Assembly: GCF_014218295.1 (NCBI RefSeq)
Contig: NZ_AP023287.1
Span: forward strand, 4,154,001-4,218,000
Direction of reading: 5' to 3'
Source: Mycolicibacterium litorale
GTDB taxonomy: Bacteria; Actinomycetota; Actinomycetes; Mycobacteriales; Mycobacteriaceae
Length of the DNA: 64,000 nt
Shown: positions 18,113 through 28,633 of the stretch, one piece after another
Layout of the letters: each line of letters opens with the position of its first letter
Numbering within the stretch: the stretch's first letter is position 1
Made by a program: the position numbers and the translations under genes
Notes under the pieces: model-generated
Seen by the model: the letters and a program-made list of their open reading frames with translations, nothing else
Told to the model about the DNA's origin: nothing
Databases searched by the model: none

Positions 18113-19069
18113 GTGACCGGCTTTCCCGACGCCCAGACGCTGCGCGCCGCCGTGGCGTCGGCGGTCCGCGCGCCGTCGGTGCACAACAGCCAGCCGTGGC
18201 GCTGGCGGGTCGCTGCCGACCGGGTCGAGCTGTTCGCCGAGCCGACGTTGCACCTACCGCAGATCGACCCCGACGGACGCGATCTGATGCTCAGCTGCGG
18301 CGCGACGCTGCACCACGGCGTCGTCGCGTTCGCGGCGCTGGGCTGGCACGCCCGCGTGCACCGTTTCCCCGATCCCGGCGACCCGGATCACTGTGCCACG
18401 CTGACGCTTTCACCGCGCCCGCCGACGGACCTGGAGCTGGCGCTCGCCGCGGCGATACCGCGCAGGCGCACCGACCGCAGGCCCTACAGCAGCCGTGAGG
18501 TCTCCCCGGCCGACATCGCGTTGATGGGGGCGCGCGCGGCAAGGAGCGGGGTGTCGCTGCGGCGGGTGGAGTCACTGGCCGGACTGCATGCGGCGGTCGA
18601 GAACGCGATGCGCGAACACCTCCGCGACGACGCCTATCTGCGCGAGCTCACCACGTGGAGCGGCCGGTACGGATCGGTGGCGGGTGTGCCGGCGGCCAAC
18701 GTCCCGCCGACCGACGTGTCGGCGACCGTACCCGGGCGGATCTTCGCCGGCAGCACACTGGCCCGGCCGCAGGGTTCCGCCGAGGGCACCGACAACGCCG
18801 TCGTGCTGGCGCTGGGCACCCGCGACGACGACGCGCTCGCGCGGTTGCGCGCCGGCGAGGCCACCAGCCTCATCCTGCTGACGGCGACGGCGCTCGGGCT
18901 GGCCAGCTGCCCCGTCACCGAACCGCTGGAGGTGGCCTCGACGCGGGCGGTGTTGCGTGAGGAGATCTTCGAGTCACAGGCCCATCCGCAGATGCTGCTG
19001 CGGATCGGCTGGGCGCCCGAGGGCGCGTCGGCGCTGCCCGCCACGCCGCGGCGCCCACTGCCGGACTGA
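18113..19069 (+). CDS. Acg-family nitroreductase-like protein
   Basis: A 318-aa protein of the Acg/Rv2032 family, flavin-fold proteins that are among the most strongly DosR-induced in M. tuberculosis. The N-terminal family signature [12 protein letters not shown] is at residues ~20-31. LSCGATLHHGVVAFAALGW, RRRTDRRPYSS and the C-terminal MLLRIGWAPEG follow. Some Acg proteins have lost flavin chemistry and instead sequester FMN, so activity is not assured. The GTG at 18113 is chosen over in-frame starts further upstream that would overlap the promoter. Convergent with devS. Confidence 0.83.
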   Translation: MTGFPDAQTLRAAVASAVRAPSVHNSQPWRWRVAADRVELFAEPTLHLPQIDPDGRDLMLSCGATLHHGVVAFAALGWHARVHRFPDPGDPDHCATLTLSPRPPTDLELALAAAIPRRRTDRRPYSSREVSPADIALMGARAARSGVSLRRVESLAGLHAAVENAMREHLRDDAYLRELTTWSGRYGSVAGVPAANVPPTDVSATVPGRIFAGSTLARPQGSAEGTDNAVVLALGTRDDDALARLRAGEATSLILLTATALGLASCPVTEPLEVASTRAVLREEIFESQAHPQMLLRIGWAPEGASALPATPRRPLPD

Positions 19070-20851
<1,782 letters not shown>

Positions 20852-20853
20852 TC

Positions 20854-22329
20854 ATGACGAACACCACGCCGGCGGCGGCCTCGGCGGACGAATCCGCCGC
20901 GGAGATCCACGAGACCCACACCGGCGTGGTGGTGTTGTTCGGGGACAAGGCCTACAAGGCCAAGAAGCCGGTGGTGACCGACTTCCTCGACTTCAGCACC
21001 CCGCAGAGCCGGGAACAGGTCTGCGCCCGCGAGGTCGAACTGAACAGCCGCATGGCCGCGGACAGCTATCTCGGCGTCGCCCATTTCAGCGGCCCCGGCC
21101 AGGGCGCGCCGGAGCCCGTCGTGGTGATGCGGCGCTACCCCGATCGGTACCGGCTGCGGTCGATGGTGCTGCGCGGCGAGCCGGTCGAGGACCACCTGAC
21201 GGCGCTGGCCGGGATCGTCGCCCGCTTCCACGAAAACGCCCTGCGCTCCCCCGATGTCGACGCGTGCGCGACGGTGCCCGAGGTGACCGGCCGGTGGCAG
21301 GAGAATCTCACCGAGCTGGACCGCTACACCGACGGTGTGCTGGCGCCCGACGCCGTCGAGGAGGTCCGGCGGTCGGCCATGCGCTACCTCGACGGCCGCG
21401 CCGAGTTGTTCGCGGCGCGCATCGCCGAACGCCGGATCGTCGACGGCCACGGCGACCTGCTCACCGACGACGTGTTCTGCCCTCCCACCGGCCCGGTACC
21501 GCTGGACTGCCTCGAGTTCGACGACCGCCTGCGCTTCGTCGACGGGATCGACGACGCGGCGTTCCTCGCGATGGACCTGGAGTTCCTGGGCCGCCGCGAC
21601 CTGGCCGACCACTTCCTCGCCGAGTACCGCGCGGCCGCGGCCGATGGTGCCCCGAGTTCGCTGGTCGACTTCTACATCGCCTACCGCGCCGTGGTGCGCG
21701 CGAAGACCGACTGCATCAGGGTCGGCCAGGGTGTGCCCGCCGCCGCGGTCGACGCGCACCGCCATCTCGCCCTGGCCGCCGACCATCTGCGCGCGGCGAC
21801 GGTGCGGCTGATCCTGGTGGGCGGCGGCCCGGGGACGGGTAAGACGACGCTGTCGCATGCGCTGGGTGAGTCCGTCGGCGCCGAGGTGATCTCGACCGAC
21901 AGCGTCCGGCGTGAACTGCAGGCCGGCCACGTCCTGACCGGGGAGGTCGGGGTGCTCAACGCCGGGGTGTACTCGCCCGACAAGGTCGACGCGGTCTACG
22001 ACACGGTGCTGGACCGGGCGGCCGGACTGCTCAGCCGGGGGCAGTCGGTGATCCTCGACGGCACGTGGCGCGAGCCGCGGCATCGGCGGGCGGCGCTCGA
22101 CCTCGCGCAGCGCGCGGCCGCGACCCGGGTCGAACTCGCCTGCACCGCCCCGCTCGCGGCGGCGCAGGACCGCATCGAGACCAGGCGGTCGACCACGTCG
22201 GACGCCACCCCGGAGATCGCCGCGGCCATCACCGCGGGCGTGTGGCCGGGTGCGCACCCGGTCGACACCGGCCGTCCCCTCGCCGACTCCGTGGCCGAGG
22301 CGCAGCAGATCTGTTGTCTGGCCTTCTGA
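20854..22329 (+). CDS. Phosphotransferase-P-loop kinase fusion (Rv2004c-like)
   Basis: A two-domain protein of 491 aa. The N-terminal ~320 residues follow the aminoglycoside phosphotransferase-like fold, with a VDGHGDLLTDDVF catalytic-loop motif and DCLEFDDRLRFVDGIDD as the metal-binding counterpart. The C-terminal ~160 residues are an AAA/zeta-toxin-like kinase with a Walker A GGGPGTGKTT near residue 333 and ILDGTWREPRHR. The same fusion, Rv2004c, belongs to the DosR regulon. The substrate is unknown. The ATG at 20854 is chosen because the upstream frame runs through the promoter. Confidence 0.85.
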   Translation: MTNTTPAAASADESAAEIHETHTGVVVLFGDKAYKAKKPVVTDFLDFSTPQSREQVCAREVELNSRMAADSYLGVAHFSGPGQGAPEPVVVMRRYPDRYRLRSMVLRGEPVEDHLTALAGIVARFHENALRSPDVDACATVPEVTGRWQENLTELDRYTDGVLAPDAVEEVRRSAMRYLDGRAELFAARIAERRIVDGHGDLLTDDVFCPPTGPVPLDCLEFDDRLRFVDGIDDAAFLAMDLEFLGRRDLADHFLAEYRAAAADGAPSSLVDFYIAYRAVVRAKTDCIRVGQGVPAAAVDAHRHLALAADHLRAATVRLILVGGGPGTGKTTLSHALGESVGAEVISTDSVRRELQAGHVLTGEVGVLNAGVYSPDKVDAVYDTVLDRAAGLLSRGQSVILDGTWREPRHRRAALDLAQRAAATRVELACTAPLAAAQDRIETRRSTTSDATPEIAAAITAGVWPGAHPVDTGRPLADSVAEAQQICCLAF

Positions 22330-22336
22330 TCCGAAG

Positions 22337-23350
22337 TCAGAGGGTCAGCACCGCCGCGCCGGCGATCCGTCCGGAAGCCAGGTCGCTCAGCGCGGCGTCG
22401 GCGCGGTCGAGCGGATACAGCGGGGCGGTCACCTCGATGCGGTGCCGGCCCGCGAAGTCGAGGAACTCCCGTGCGTCGGCGCGCGTGTTCGACGTCACCG
22501 AGCGCACCTGACGCTCACGGAACAGGTGCCGCTGGTAGTTCAGCTGCGGGATGTCGCTGAGATGGATGCCCGCGATCGCCAACGTGCCGCCGCTGTCGAG
22601 GGCCTCCAGCGCCGGCAGCACCAGCTCACCGACCGGGGCGAACAGGATCGCCGCGTCCAGCGGCACGGGCGGCGGGTCGGCGGCGCCCTGGACGGACGCC
22701 GCTCCCAGCGCGAGCGCCAGTTCCCGGGCTTGTGCACCACGGGTCATCACGTGGACCTCGGCACCGCGGGCCAGTGCGACCTGCGCGGTGATGTGGGCGC
22801 TGCCCCCGAACCCGTAGATGCCGAGCCGGCCTCCGGCGGGCAGGTCGGCGCGCAGTAGCGACCGGTAGCCGATGATGCCCGCGCACAGCAGCGGGGCCAG
22901 TTCGGCGTCGGAATAGCCGTCGGGCAGCGGATGCACGAAATCCGCTGGCGCGGTGACGAATTCGGCGTATCCCCCGTGTGCGTCCCATCCGGTGTACCGG
23001 GACTGCGGACACAGGTTCTCCTGTCCGCGCACGCAGAAGCGGCAGTGTCCGCAGGTGTGCCGAAGCCAGGCGACGCCCACCCTGTCGCCGACGGCGGCCC
23101 GCTCACCGGCGCCCGGCCCGACGGCCACCACCTCCCCCACCACTTCGTGCCCGGGTGTCACGTGGGGCAGATGCACGGGTAGGTCACCCTCGGCGACGTG
23201 CAGGTCGGTGCGGCACACCCCGCAGGCCCGGACGGCGACGAGGACGTCGCCGGGGCCGGCTTCGCCGACGTCGGCGGTGACGTACTCCAGCGGCCGGGTG
23301 CTCATCGGGCCCGGCCGGCGCACCCGCCATGCGCGCATCGTCGATGTCAC
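22337..23350 (-). CDS. adhA: Zinc-dependent alcohol dehydrogenase AdhA
   Basis: A medium-chain dehydrogenase oxidising or reducing alcohols and aldehydes with NAD(H). The catalytic zinc site is in CGVCRTDLH and GHE; the structural zinc site is [15 protein letters not shown]; the cofactor fold is YGFGGSAH. It resembles Rv1862 (AdhA). The GTG at 23350 is preferred because GGAG lies at the right distance and it overlaps the stop of the upstream nitroreductase gene as GTGA; this gives 337 aa. An ATG at 23338 is a weaker choice. It is the last gene of the devR operon. Confidence 0.88.
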   Translation of the reverse strand: MTSTMRAWRVRRPGPMSTRPLEYVTADVGEAGPGDVLVAVRACGVCRTDLHVAEGDLPVHLPHVTPGHEVVGEVVAVGPGAGERAAVGDRVGVAWLRHTCGHCRFCVRGQENLCPQSRYTGWDAHGGYAEFVTAPADFVHPLPDGYSDAELAPLLCAGIIGYRSLLRADLPAGGRLGIYGFGGSAHITAQVALARGAEVHVMTRGAQARELALALGAASVQGAADPPPVPLDAAILFAPVGELVLPALEALDSGGTLAIAGIHLSDIPQLNYQRHLFRERQVRSVTSNTRADAREFLDFAGRHRIEVTAPLYPLDRADAALSDLASGRIAGAAVLTL

Positions 23351-24327
23351 AGTCGAAGCTCCAGCACGTCGGCGACGTGTCGTCGCGGGGTCGGCCCCGG
23401 TGCTGGTTCGAGTGGGGGCGCGACCCCGACCCGGATCAGCACCTGCGGGAAATCGCGCCGAACAAGCGCGGCGATGATGTCGCGGCTCACCCTGACCTCG
23501 GTGAGGTGAGTGAGCGTGCACGTCGAAAGCCCCGCCACCGTCAGCTCGAGCAGCAGCGCGGACAGTGTCTCGCCGCAGGCCAGCACGTCGCGCCGGCTGT
23601 CGCTGAGGGTCGAGAGGACAAGCACTTTCGAGAAGTCCTGCGGTACGGTCATCCGCCGCTCGGACCGGTGCCGGGTGACCGGGAAGAGCCGTCCGATGTC
23701 GACCCGGTCGCTCTCCGGCGCGGAGACCAGCGAGCTGTCCGGGATACCGTCGGTGACCGTGACCTCACCGGTCCACCATGACAGTTCGGCGTGGTAGGCG
23801 GAGTCGTAGAGCCGCAGCGACTCGCTCAGCTGGGAGGCCTCCGCCAGCTTCGGCCGGTCCGCGTCGTCGACCACGTCCAGGTGGGCGACGGTGCCGTCGA
23901 CGGCGTTGGGCAACACGGTCTCCCACCGTTCCCATGCCGGTGGCGGTCCGAACGGCAACCGGTCGGTGCGGCGGCGCAGGATGGCCTCGGCGCGCGCCCG
24001 TGCGGCGTCGGTCACCTCCGGCGCCGGTGAGAAACCCACAGACGCCAGGTGCAGCGGGTCGTCGGGGTTCGGGAAGCGGTCCACGTGTACGGCCCAGCCG
24101 GCGGCCGCGATCGCGACGCGCAGGTGGTCGAGGACGGCGCCGCAGCTCAACAGGGCCTGGCGCGCGGCGTGGTCGGTGGCGACGAGGCGGTCGGTGTCGA
24201 GATGGAGCCCCAGCCCGCCGCCTTCGCGGATCCAGCGCCACGGCTGGCTGTTGTGCACCGAGGGGGCGTGACAGGCGACCTCGATGGCATCCTCGAGAAC
24301 CCGGAAGTCGGGGCGGGCGGCGGTCAC
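23347..24327 (-). CDS. Acg-family nitroreductase (Rv3131-like)
   Basis: A 326-aa Acg-type protein with [13 protein letters not shown] near residue 20, [20 protein letters not shown] and the C-terminal [20 protein letters not shown]. In M. tuberculosis the DosR-induced Rv3131 lies next to devS-devR. Here the gene follows devR by 12 nt and precedes adhA by an overlap, so the three are one transcript. The GTG start at 24327 has GGGAG just upstream. It is about as similar by eye to the 25050-26036 protein as expected for an old duplication. Confidence 0.85.
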   Translation of the reverse strand: MTAARPDFRVLEDAIEVACHAPSVHNSQPWRWIREGGGLGLHLDTDRLVATDHAARQALLSCGAVLDHLRVAIAAAGWAVHVDRFPNPDDPLHLASVGFSPAPEVTDAARARAEAILRRRTDRLPFGPPPAWERWETVLPNAVDGTVAHLDVVDDADRPKLAEASQLSESLRLYDSAYHAELSWWTGEVTVTDGIPDSSLVSAPESDRVDIGRLFPVTRHRSERRMTVPQDFSKVLVLSTLSDSRRDVLACGETLSALLLELTVAGLSTCTLTHLTEVRVSRDIIAALVRRDFPQVLIRVGVAPPLEPAPGPTPRRHVADVLELRL

Positions 24328-24339
24328 TCCCGGGGTCCT

Positions 24340-24984
24340 TCACCCACCGCGGGGAGGGCGATCGAGCTTGGAGACGAACACCGCGGCCTGCGTGCGCCGC
24401 TCCATACCGAGTTTGGCCAGCAGGCGGGAGACGTAGTTCTTGACCGTCTTCTCGGCCAGGAACATCCGGGCCGCGATCTGCTTGTTGGTCAGCCCCTCCC
24501 CGAGCAGGTCGAGCAGCACGCGCTCCTGGGCCGACAGCCCCGACAGCGGGTCGGAGCGTTCGGCGTCTCCCCGCAGTTTCGACATGAGCGCCGCGGCGGC
24601 GCGGTTGTCGAGCAGCGAGCGTCCGGCGCCGACGTCCTTGATCGCCTGCGCGAGTTCCATCCCCTTGATGTCCTTGACGACGTAGCCGCTGGCGCCGGCT
24701 AGGATCGCGTCGAGCATCGCCTCGTCGGAGGTGAACGACGTCAGCATCAGGCACCGCAGGTCCGGCAGACGGGACAGCAGTTCCCGGCACAGTTCGATGC
24801 CGTTGCCGTCGGGCAGCCGCACGTCGAGCACCGCGACGTCGGGCTGCAGTGCGGGGATGCGGGCCAGCGCCGAGGCGACCGAATCGGCCTCGCCCACCAC
24901 GTCGAGTTCGGGGTCGGCGCTCAGCAGGTCGATGAGCCCGCGCCGCACCACCTCGTGATCGTCGACCAGGAAGACGCGGACCAT
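24340..24984 (-). CDS. devR: Dormancy survival response regulator DevR/DosR
   Basis: A NarL/LuxR-type response regulator that turns on the hypoxia/NO dormancy regulon. The receiver domain has Asp8, Asp9, phospho-acceptor Asp54, Thr82 and Lys104, all at the M. tuberculosis DosR numbers. The DNA-binding helix has Lys179, Lys182 and Asn183 ([19 protein letters not shown]). The ATG at 24984 gives 214 aa with the usual [13 protein letters not shown] start. An ATG at 25041 would add 19 residues and has a stronger Shine-Dalgarno sequence (AGGGGG). It sits between two Acg-type nitroreductase genes on the same strand. Confidence 0.95.
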   Translation of the reverse strand: MVRVFLVDDHEVVRRGLIDLLSADPELDVVGEADSVASALARIPALQPDVAVLDVRLPDGNGIELCRELLSRLPDLRCLMLTSFTSDEAMLDAILAGASGYVVKDIKGMELAQAIKDVGAGRSLLDNRAAAALMSKLRGDAERSDPLSGLSAQERVLLDLLGEGLTNKQIAARMFLAEKTVKNYVSRLLAKLGMERRTQAAVFVSKLDRPPRGG

Positions 24985-25049
24985 GGTCGACAGTGTCACC
25001 ACCGGCGCGGCGGTTCGCAAATGCCCTTCGCTGTCGGACATGTCGCCCC

Positions 25050-26036
25050 CTATCCGAACCGCAGCACGTCCTGGAGCGCCCGGCGCGGCGTGGGCGGCGG
25101 CACCGCCTCGAGGGACGGGGCGAGCCCGATCCGGATGAGCACCTGCGGCCGCGCGTCGCGGTCGAGGAGGCCGCCGATGATCCGGCGGCTGGATTCGAGT
25201 TCGGTCACGTGGGTGACGATGCAGGTGCCGAGCCCCGCCATGGTGGCTTCGAGCAGCACCGCCGACATCGCCTCGCCGGCGCGCAGGGCGTCGAGGCGGT
25301 CGTCGCCGTCGGTGGAGAGCACGACGACAGTGGCGCGGTCCTCGCCGACGGTCGGGCGCCGCTCGGCGCCGTGGGTGACGGGGAACGTGCGGCCCACGTC
25401 GACGCGTTCACTTTCGGCCGCGGACACCAGCGAACTCTGGGGGATGCCCTCTCCGCCCTCGAAAGGTGCAGTCCACCAGCTCAGTTCGGCATGGTAGGAG
25501 GAGTCGTAGAGCCGCAGCGCCTCGGTCAGATGGGCGGTCTCGGCGAGCTGGGCGCGGGCCTCGTCGGCCAGGACATCGGCGTGAAGGTCGGCGTGGACGT
25601 CGGCGAGGCGGGCGCGCATCAGCCGTTCGAACGACTCCCAGTCGGGTGCGGGGGCCATCGGGAGGCGGTCGGTGCGGCGCAGCAGGATCGCGTCGGCGCG
25701 CCTGCGGTGCTCCTCGGTGACGTAGTCCATCGGCGTGACGGTGACCGTGGCCAGGTGGTCGTGGTGGTTCGGATCGGGGAGCCGGTCGACGTGGGCCTCC
25801 CACCCGGCGGCCGCCAGGGCGACGCGCAGATGGTCGAGCACCGCACCGCAGCTGATCACGGCTTCGCGGCCGGACCGGTCGGCCGAGTACATCAGCCGCG
25901 ACCGGTCGAGGAACAGGTGAAGTCCTCGGTCATCGGCCACCCACCGCCAGGGCTGGCTGTTGTGCAGCGACGGCGCACGGCAGGCCAATTGGACGGCGTC
26001 GCTGATGACCTCGGTTTCGACCACGGTGTCGGACAT
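25050..26036 (-). CDS. Acg-family nitroreductase, first gene of the devR operon
   Basis: A 328-aa protein with [13 protein letters not shown] near residue 20, [29 protein letters not shown] and C-terminal [20 protein letters not shown]. It starts at the ATG at 26036, 36 nt below a good DosR-type palindrome, and stops 65 nt before the chosen devR start. The order DosR box, nitroreductase, devR, nitroreductase, adhA gives a simple autoregulatory operon. This is the third Acg paralogue in 8 kb. Confidence 0.86.
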   Translation of the reverse strand: MSDTVVETEVISDAVQLACRAPSLHNSQPWRWVADDRGLHLFLDRSRLMYSADRSGREAVISCGAVLDHLRVALAAAGWEAHVDRLPDPNHHDHLATVTVTPMDYVTEEHRRRADAILLRRTDRLPMAPAPDWESFERLMRARLADVHADLHADVLADEARAQLAETAHLTEALRLYDSSYHAELSWWTAPFEGGEGIPQSSLVSAAESERVDVGRTFPVTHGAERRPTVGEDRATVVVLSTDGDDRLDALRAGEAMSAVLLEATMAGLGTCIVTHVTELESSRRIIGGLLDRDARPQVLIRIGLAPSLEAVPPPTPRRALQDVLRFG

Positions 26037-26069
26037 ACCTCGAGGATCGTCGCCCGGGCGGCGTCCGGC

Positions 26070-26087
26070 TAGGGCCTTAAGTCCCCG
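26070..26087 (-). promoter_or_regulatory. DosR box upstream of the nitroreductase-devR operon
   Basis: The core reads GGGACTTAAGGCCC on the minus strand (26085-26072): one perfect half-site GGGACTT with AAGGCCC as its near-complement. It is centred about 42 nt before the start codon, as expected for DevR activation. It lies directly next to the family A palindrome at 26091. Confidence 0.75.
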
Positions 26088-26090
26088 CGC

Positions 26091-26139
26091 GATTTCGGTG
26101 TGGTTGGTCACGCCTGGCGTGACCAACCACACCGAGATC
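26091..26139. repeat. 49-nt palindrome, family A copy 2 (downstream of phoH2)
   Basis: Arms 26091-26113 and 26117-26139 with loop CTG. The left arm begins GATTTCGGTGTGGTTGGT. Compared with copies at 16897 and 36495, the variable base is G and its partner is C, and the stem-top CACGC pairs with GCGTG, so pairing is kept. It follows the phoH2 stop codon by 6 nt and precedes the DosR box of the next operon, so it may insulate that promoter from phoH2 readthrough. Confidence 0.85.
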
Positions 26140-26145
26140 ACGACG

Positions 26146-27459
26146 TCACGGCAGGGCGCCGGGGCTGATCTCCTCGAGCATCTCGGTGACCAGCGCGGCG
26201 ATCGGCGAGCGTTCGCTGCGCTGCAGGGTGATGTGGGCGAACAGCGGGTGGCCCTTGAGCTTCTCGATCACCGCGGCCACCCCGTCGTGGCGGCCGACGC
26301 GCAGGTTGTCGCGCTGGGCGACGTCGTGGGTGAGCACCACCCGCGAACCGGCACCCAGCCGCGACAGCACGGTCAGCAGGACGTTGCGCTCCAACGACTG
26401 CGCCTCGTCGACGATGACGAACGAATCGTGCAACGAGCGGCCGCGAATGTGGGTGAGCGGCAGAACTTCCAGCATTCCGCGCGAGAGCACCTCTTCGAGC
26501 ACCGCGGGGCTGGCCAACCCCTCGAGGGTGTCGAAGACGGCCTGCGCCCACGGCCCCATCTTGTCGCTCTCACTGCCGGGCAGGTAGCCCAGATCCTGTC
26601 CGCCGACGGCGTAGAGCGGGCGGAACACCACGACCTTGCGCTGGGTGCGCCGCTCCAGCACCGCTTCCAGGCCCGCGCACAGCGCGAGCGCCGATTTGCC
26701 GGTGCCGGCCTTGCCGCCGAGTGAGACGATGCCGACCGATTCGTCGAGCAGCAGGTCCAGCGCCATCCGCTGTTCGGCCGACCTTCCCCGGAGGCCGAAC
26801 ACTTCGCGGTCACCACGGACCAGTTGCACCCGTTTGGCGGCGTTGACCCGGCCGAGCGCGTGCGAGTTGCCGCCCAGCAGACGAATCCCGGTGTGGCACG
26901 GCAGATCTCGCGCCGGCGCCAGATCGATCTCGCCTTCGGAGAACAGCGCGTCGATCTCGTCGGCCGTCACGTCGATCTCGTCCATCCCGGTCCAGCCCGA
27001 GACCACGACGTCCTGTGCGTGGTACTCGTCGGCGGCGAGTCCGACCGCACCCGCCTTGACGCGCAGCGGGATGTCCTTGCTGACCAGTGTGACGTGCTTG
27101 CCCTCGGCGGCGAGATTGGCTGCGACCGTGAGGATCCGGGCGTCGTTGCTGTCGTTGCGGAAGCCGGCGGGCAGCACCGACGGGTCGCTGTGGTTCAGCT
27201 CGACGTGCAGCGTCCCGCCTTCTGTCCCAACGGGAATCGGCTGATCGAGGCGACCGTGTTCGAGCCGCAGATCGTCGAACAGGCGCAACGCCTGCCGGGC
27301 GAACCAGCCGAGCTCATGATGATGCCGTTTGGCTTCCAGTTCACTGATGACCACCAGTGGGACAACCACCTCGTGTTCGGCGAACCGTGTGGTTGCCCAG
27401 GGATCGGACAACAGCACGGAGGTGTCGAGCACGTAGGTCCGGAGAGGCGAATCGGTCAC
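26146..27459 (-). CDS. phoH2: PhoH2: PIN-domain RNase fused to PhoH ATPase
   Basis: A PIN-PhoH fusion that unwinds and cleaves RNA; mycobacterial PhoH2 acts with the small upstream PhoAT. The N-terminal PIN domain (residues ~8-150) shows [14 protein letters not shown], an acidic residue in ISELEAKR and [17 protein letters not shown]. The C-terminal PhoH domain shows a Walker A in [15 protein letters not shown] (~residue 250), Walker B-like [13 protein letters not shown] and RSLHDSF. The length of 437 aa is normal. The GTG start has AGGAG 8 nt upstream and overlaps a 44-codon ORF, the PhoAT candidate. It is equivalent to Rv1095. Confidence 0.93.
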   Translation of the reverse strand: MTDSPLRTYVLDTSVLLSDPWATTRFAEHEVVVPLVVISELEAKRHHHELGWFARQALRLFDDLRLEHGRLDQPIPVGTEGGTLHVELNHSDPSVLPAGFRNDSNDARILTVAANLAAEGKHVTLVSKDIPLRVKAGAVGLAADEYHAQDVVVSGWTGMDEIDVTADEIDALFSEGEIDLAPARDLPCHTGIRLLGGNSHALGRVNAAKRVQLVRGDREVFGLRGRSAEQRMALDLLLDESVGIVSLGGKAGTGKSALALCAGLEAVLERRTQRKVVVFRPLYAVGGQDLGYLPGSESDKMGPWAQAVFDTLEGLASPAVLEEVLSRGMLEVLPLTHIRGRSLHDSFVIVDEAQSLERNVLLTVLSRLGAGSRVVLTHDVAQRDNLRVGRHDGVAAVIEKLKGHPLFAHITLQRSERSPIAALVTEMLEEISPGALP

Positions 27460-27590
27460 GTAGCGCTCCTGCTATCCGCGGGTCCCCCGCGAACCTGTCG
27501 GCGGACACTGCGGCACCAGGGCCGGGGCCGGCCCTCTCGTGATCGCAACGATCGGGTACCGCCCGGACAGCAGAGCAATTCGCTAGCCAT
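27456..27590 (-). CDS. phoAT: Candidate PhoAT antitoxin-like small ORF
   Basis: A 44-codon ORF (start ATG at 27590) beginning [11 protein letters not shown] and ending RSAT; its stop overlaps the phoH2 GTG as GTGA. The protein is very basic and rich in Arg and Cys. In mycobacteria phoH2 has been described as the second gene of an operon with a small overlapping gene, phoAT, that limits PhoH2 toxicity. Position and overlap fit, but similarity to known PhoAT could not be tested here. No clear Shine-Dalgarno sequence is visible, and the coding composition is weak. Confidence 0.45.
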   Translation of the reverse strand: MASELLCCPGGTRSLRSREGRPRPWCRSVRRQVRGGPADSRSAT

Positions 27591-27659
27591 CGGAGCCGAC
27601 GCTACTCCCGTCGCCGGGCCCGCGCCGCGCAGGCGCGCCGGTGTGCGGCGCGCGCCAGG

Positions 27660-28487
27660 TTAAGCGTTCGTGAACTGTCGCAGCGAGGGCTCGTCGGCGA
27701 GATTCCAAGCGGCGATGCGGTCGGCGATGACCGTGCGCAGCAGGTCCTCGCCGAAGATGCCGTTCTCGGCCATCGAGGCGACCTTGTCCTGGTAGGCGTC
27801 GATGTCACCGCCGACCACACCCAGTTCGGCCGCCCGCGCGGCGATCGCCGCCACCGTCTCGTCGCGGTGGGTGTCGAGGCAGTGGGCCACCAGGTTCGAG
27901 AAGAACACCTCGTGGCGTTCCTCGTCGGTGGCGATGCGGCCGACCAGCGCCTTGAGCACCGGCTCGGTGATCTGCGCCTCGAGGTTGCGGCAGAACACCG
28001 CGTGGGACCGCTCGAAGAACGCCATGAACACCAGCGTCTCGATCTGACTGAACCGGTCGGCGCGGTAGCCCTTCATGACGTGCTCGACGCGCACGTCCTC
28101 GTTCGCGGCCGGATCCACCTCGCGGGTGACGACGAGGTAGTTGCGCAGCGCCACCGCGTGCAGGTGCTCCTCGGCGGTCCAGCGGCCGAGCCAGCGTCCC
28201 CACTTGTCCTCGAGGATGAAGTGCTCGACGAGTTCGCGGTGGTAGCCGGCGAGGTTGTCCTTGGTGATGAGCAGGATCTCGAGCGCATCGGTGACGGGCT
28301 TGGGCAGCGTCACCTGGGACGGGTCCCAGTCCCGTCCGCCGAGGAACGCGAAGTTCTCACCCTGGTCGAACGGCACGTAGTCGTGCGCGTACCAGAGGTC
28401 CTCGGAGTCGAGGTGGCGCCGCAGCTCGTCACGGACGACCGGCTCCAGCTCGAGGGTCAGCGCATTAGGAACAGGTTTCTGTGCCAT
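27660..28487 (-). CDS. desA2: Acyl-ACP desaturase DesA2
   Basis: A soluble diiron desaturase of the stearoyl-ACP type (Rv1094-like, 275 aa), implicated in mycolic acid precursor desaturation. Ligand motifs visible are EEHLHAVALRN (E..H) in helix 3 and DEERHEVFF (EERH) in helix 6, plus RSHAVFCRNLEAQ. The diiron set looks complete by motif. The ATG at 28487 follows a short inverted repeat and lacks a Shine-Dalgarno sequence, so the mRNA may be leaderless. Confidence 0.9.
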   Translation of the reverse strand: MAQKPVPNALTLELEPVVRDELRRHLDSEDLWYAHDYVPFDQGENFAFLGGRDWDPSQVTLPKPVTDALEILLITKDNLAGYHRELVEHFILEDKWGRWLGRWTAEEHLHAVALRNYLVVTREVDPAANEDVRVEHVMKGYRADRFSQIETLVFMAFFERSHAVFCRNLEAQITEPVLKALVGRIATDEERHEVFFSNLVAHCLDTHRDETVAAIAARAAELGVVGGDIDAYQDKVASMAENGIFGEDLLRTVIADRIAAWNLADEPSLRQFTNA

Positions 28488-28489
28488 GC

Positions 28490-28502
28490 GGTTACACTAA
28501 CC
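28490..28502. promoter_or_regulatory. Inverted repeat at the desA2 start, possible operator and leaderless promoter
   Basis: GGTTACACTAACC is a perfect 5-bp inverted repeat with a 3-bp spacer, ending 3 nt before the desA2 ATG. On the minus strand TAGTGT lies 6 nt before the ATG and could be a -10 element for a leaderless transcript. A regulator bound here would cover the promoter. DesA2 is a known target of the TetR regulator MadR, but whether this is a MadR site was not verified. Confidence 0.45.
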
Positions 28503-28633
28503 CAATTCTGTGGGGATCGTAAAATTCCCCGGCGGCGCGTCCCGCGAGTTATCGCGCCGAAATCGACGTAATGGCGTGATCTACTCGCACTGTCTCGCCC
28601 GATTGTTCGTTTCGGCGTTCCGGCGCGTCGGGT

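Noticed and set aside
24985..25049. DosR box directly before devR
   Set aside because: No GGGACT half-site is present in this short interval; the box at 26070 lies ahead of the operon instead.
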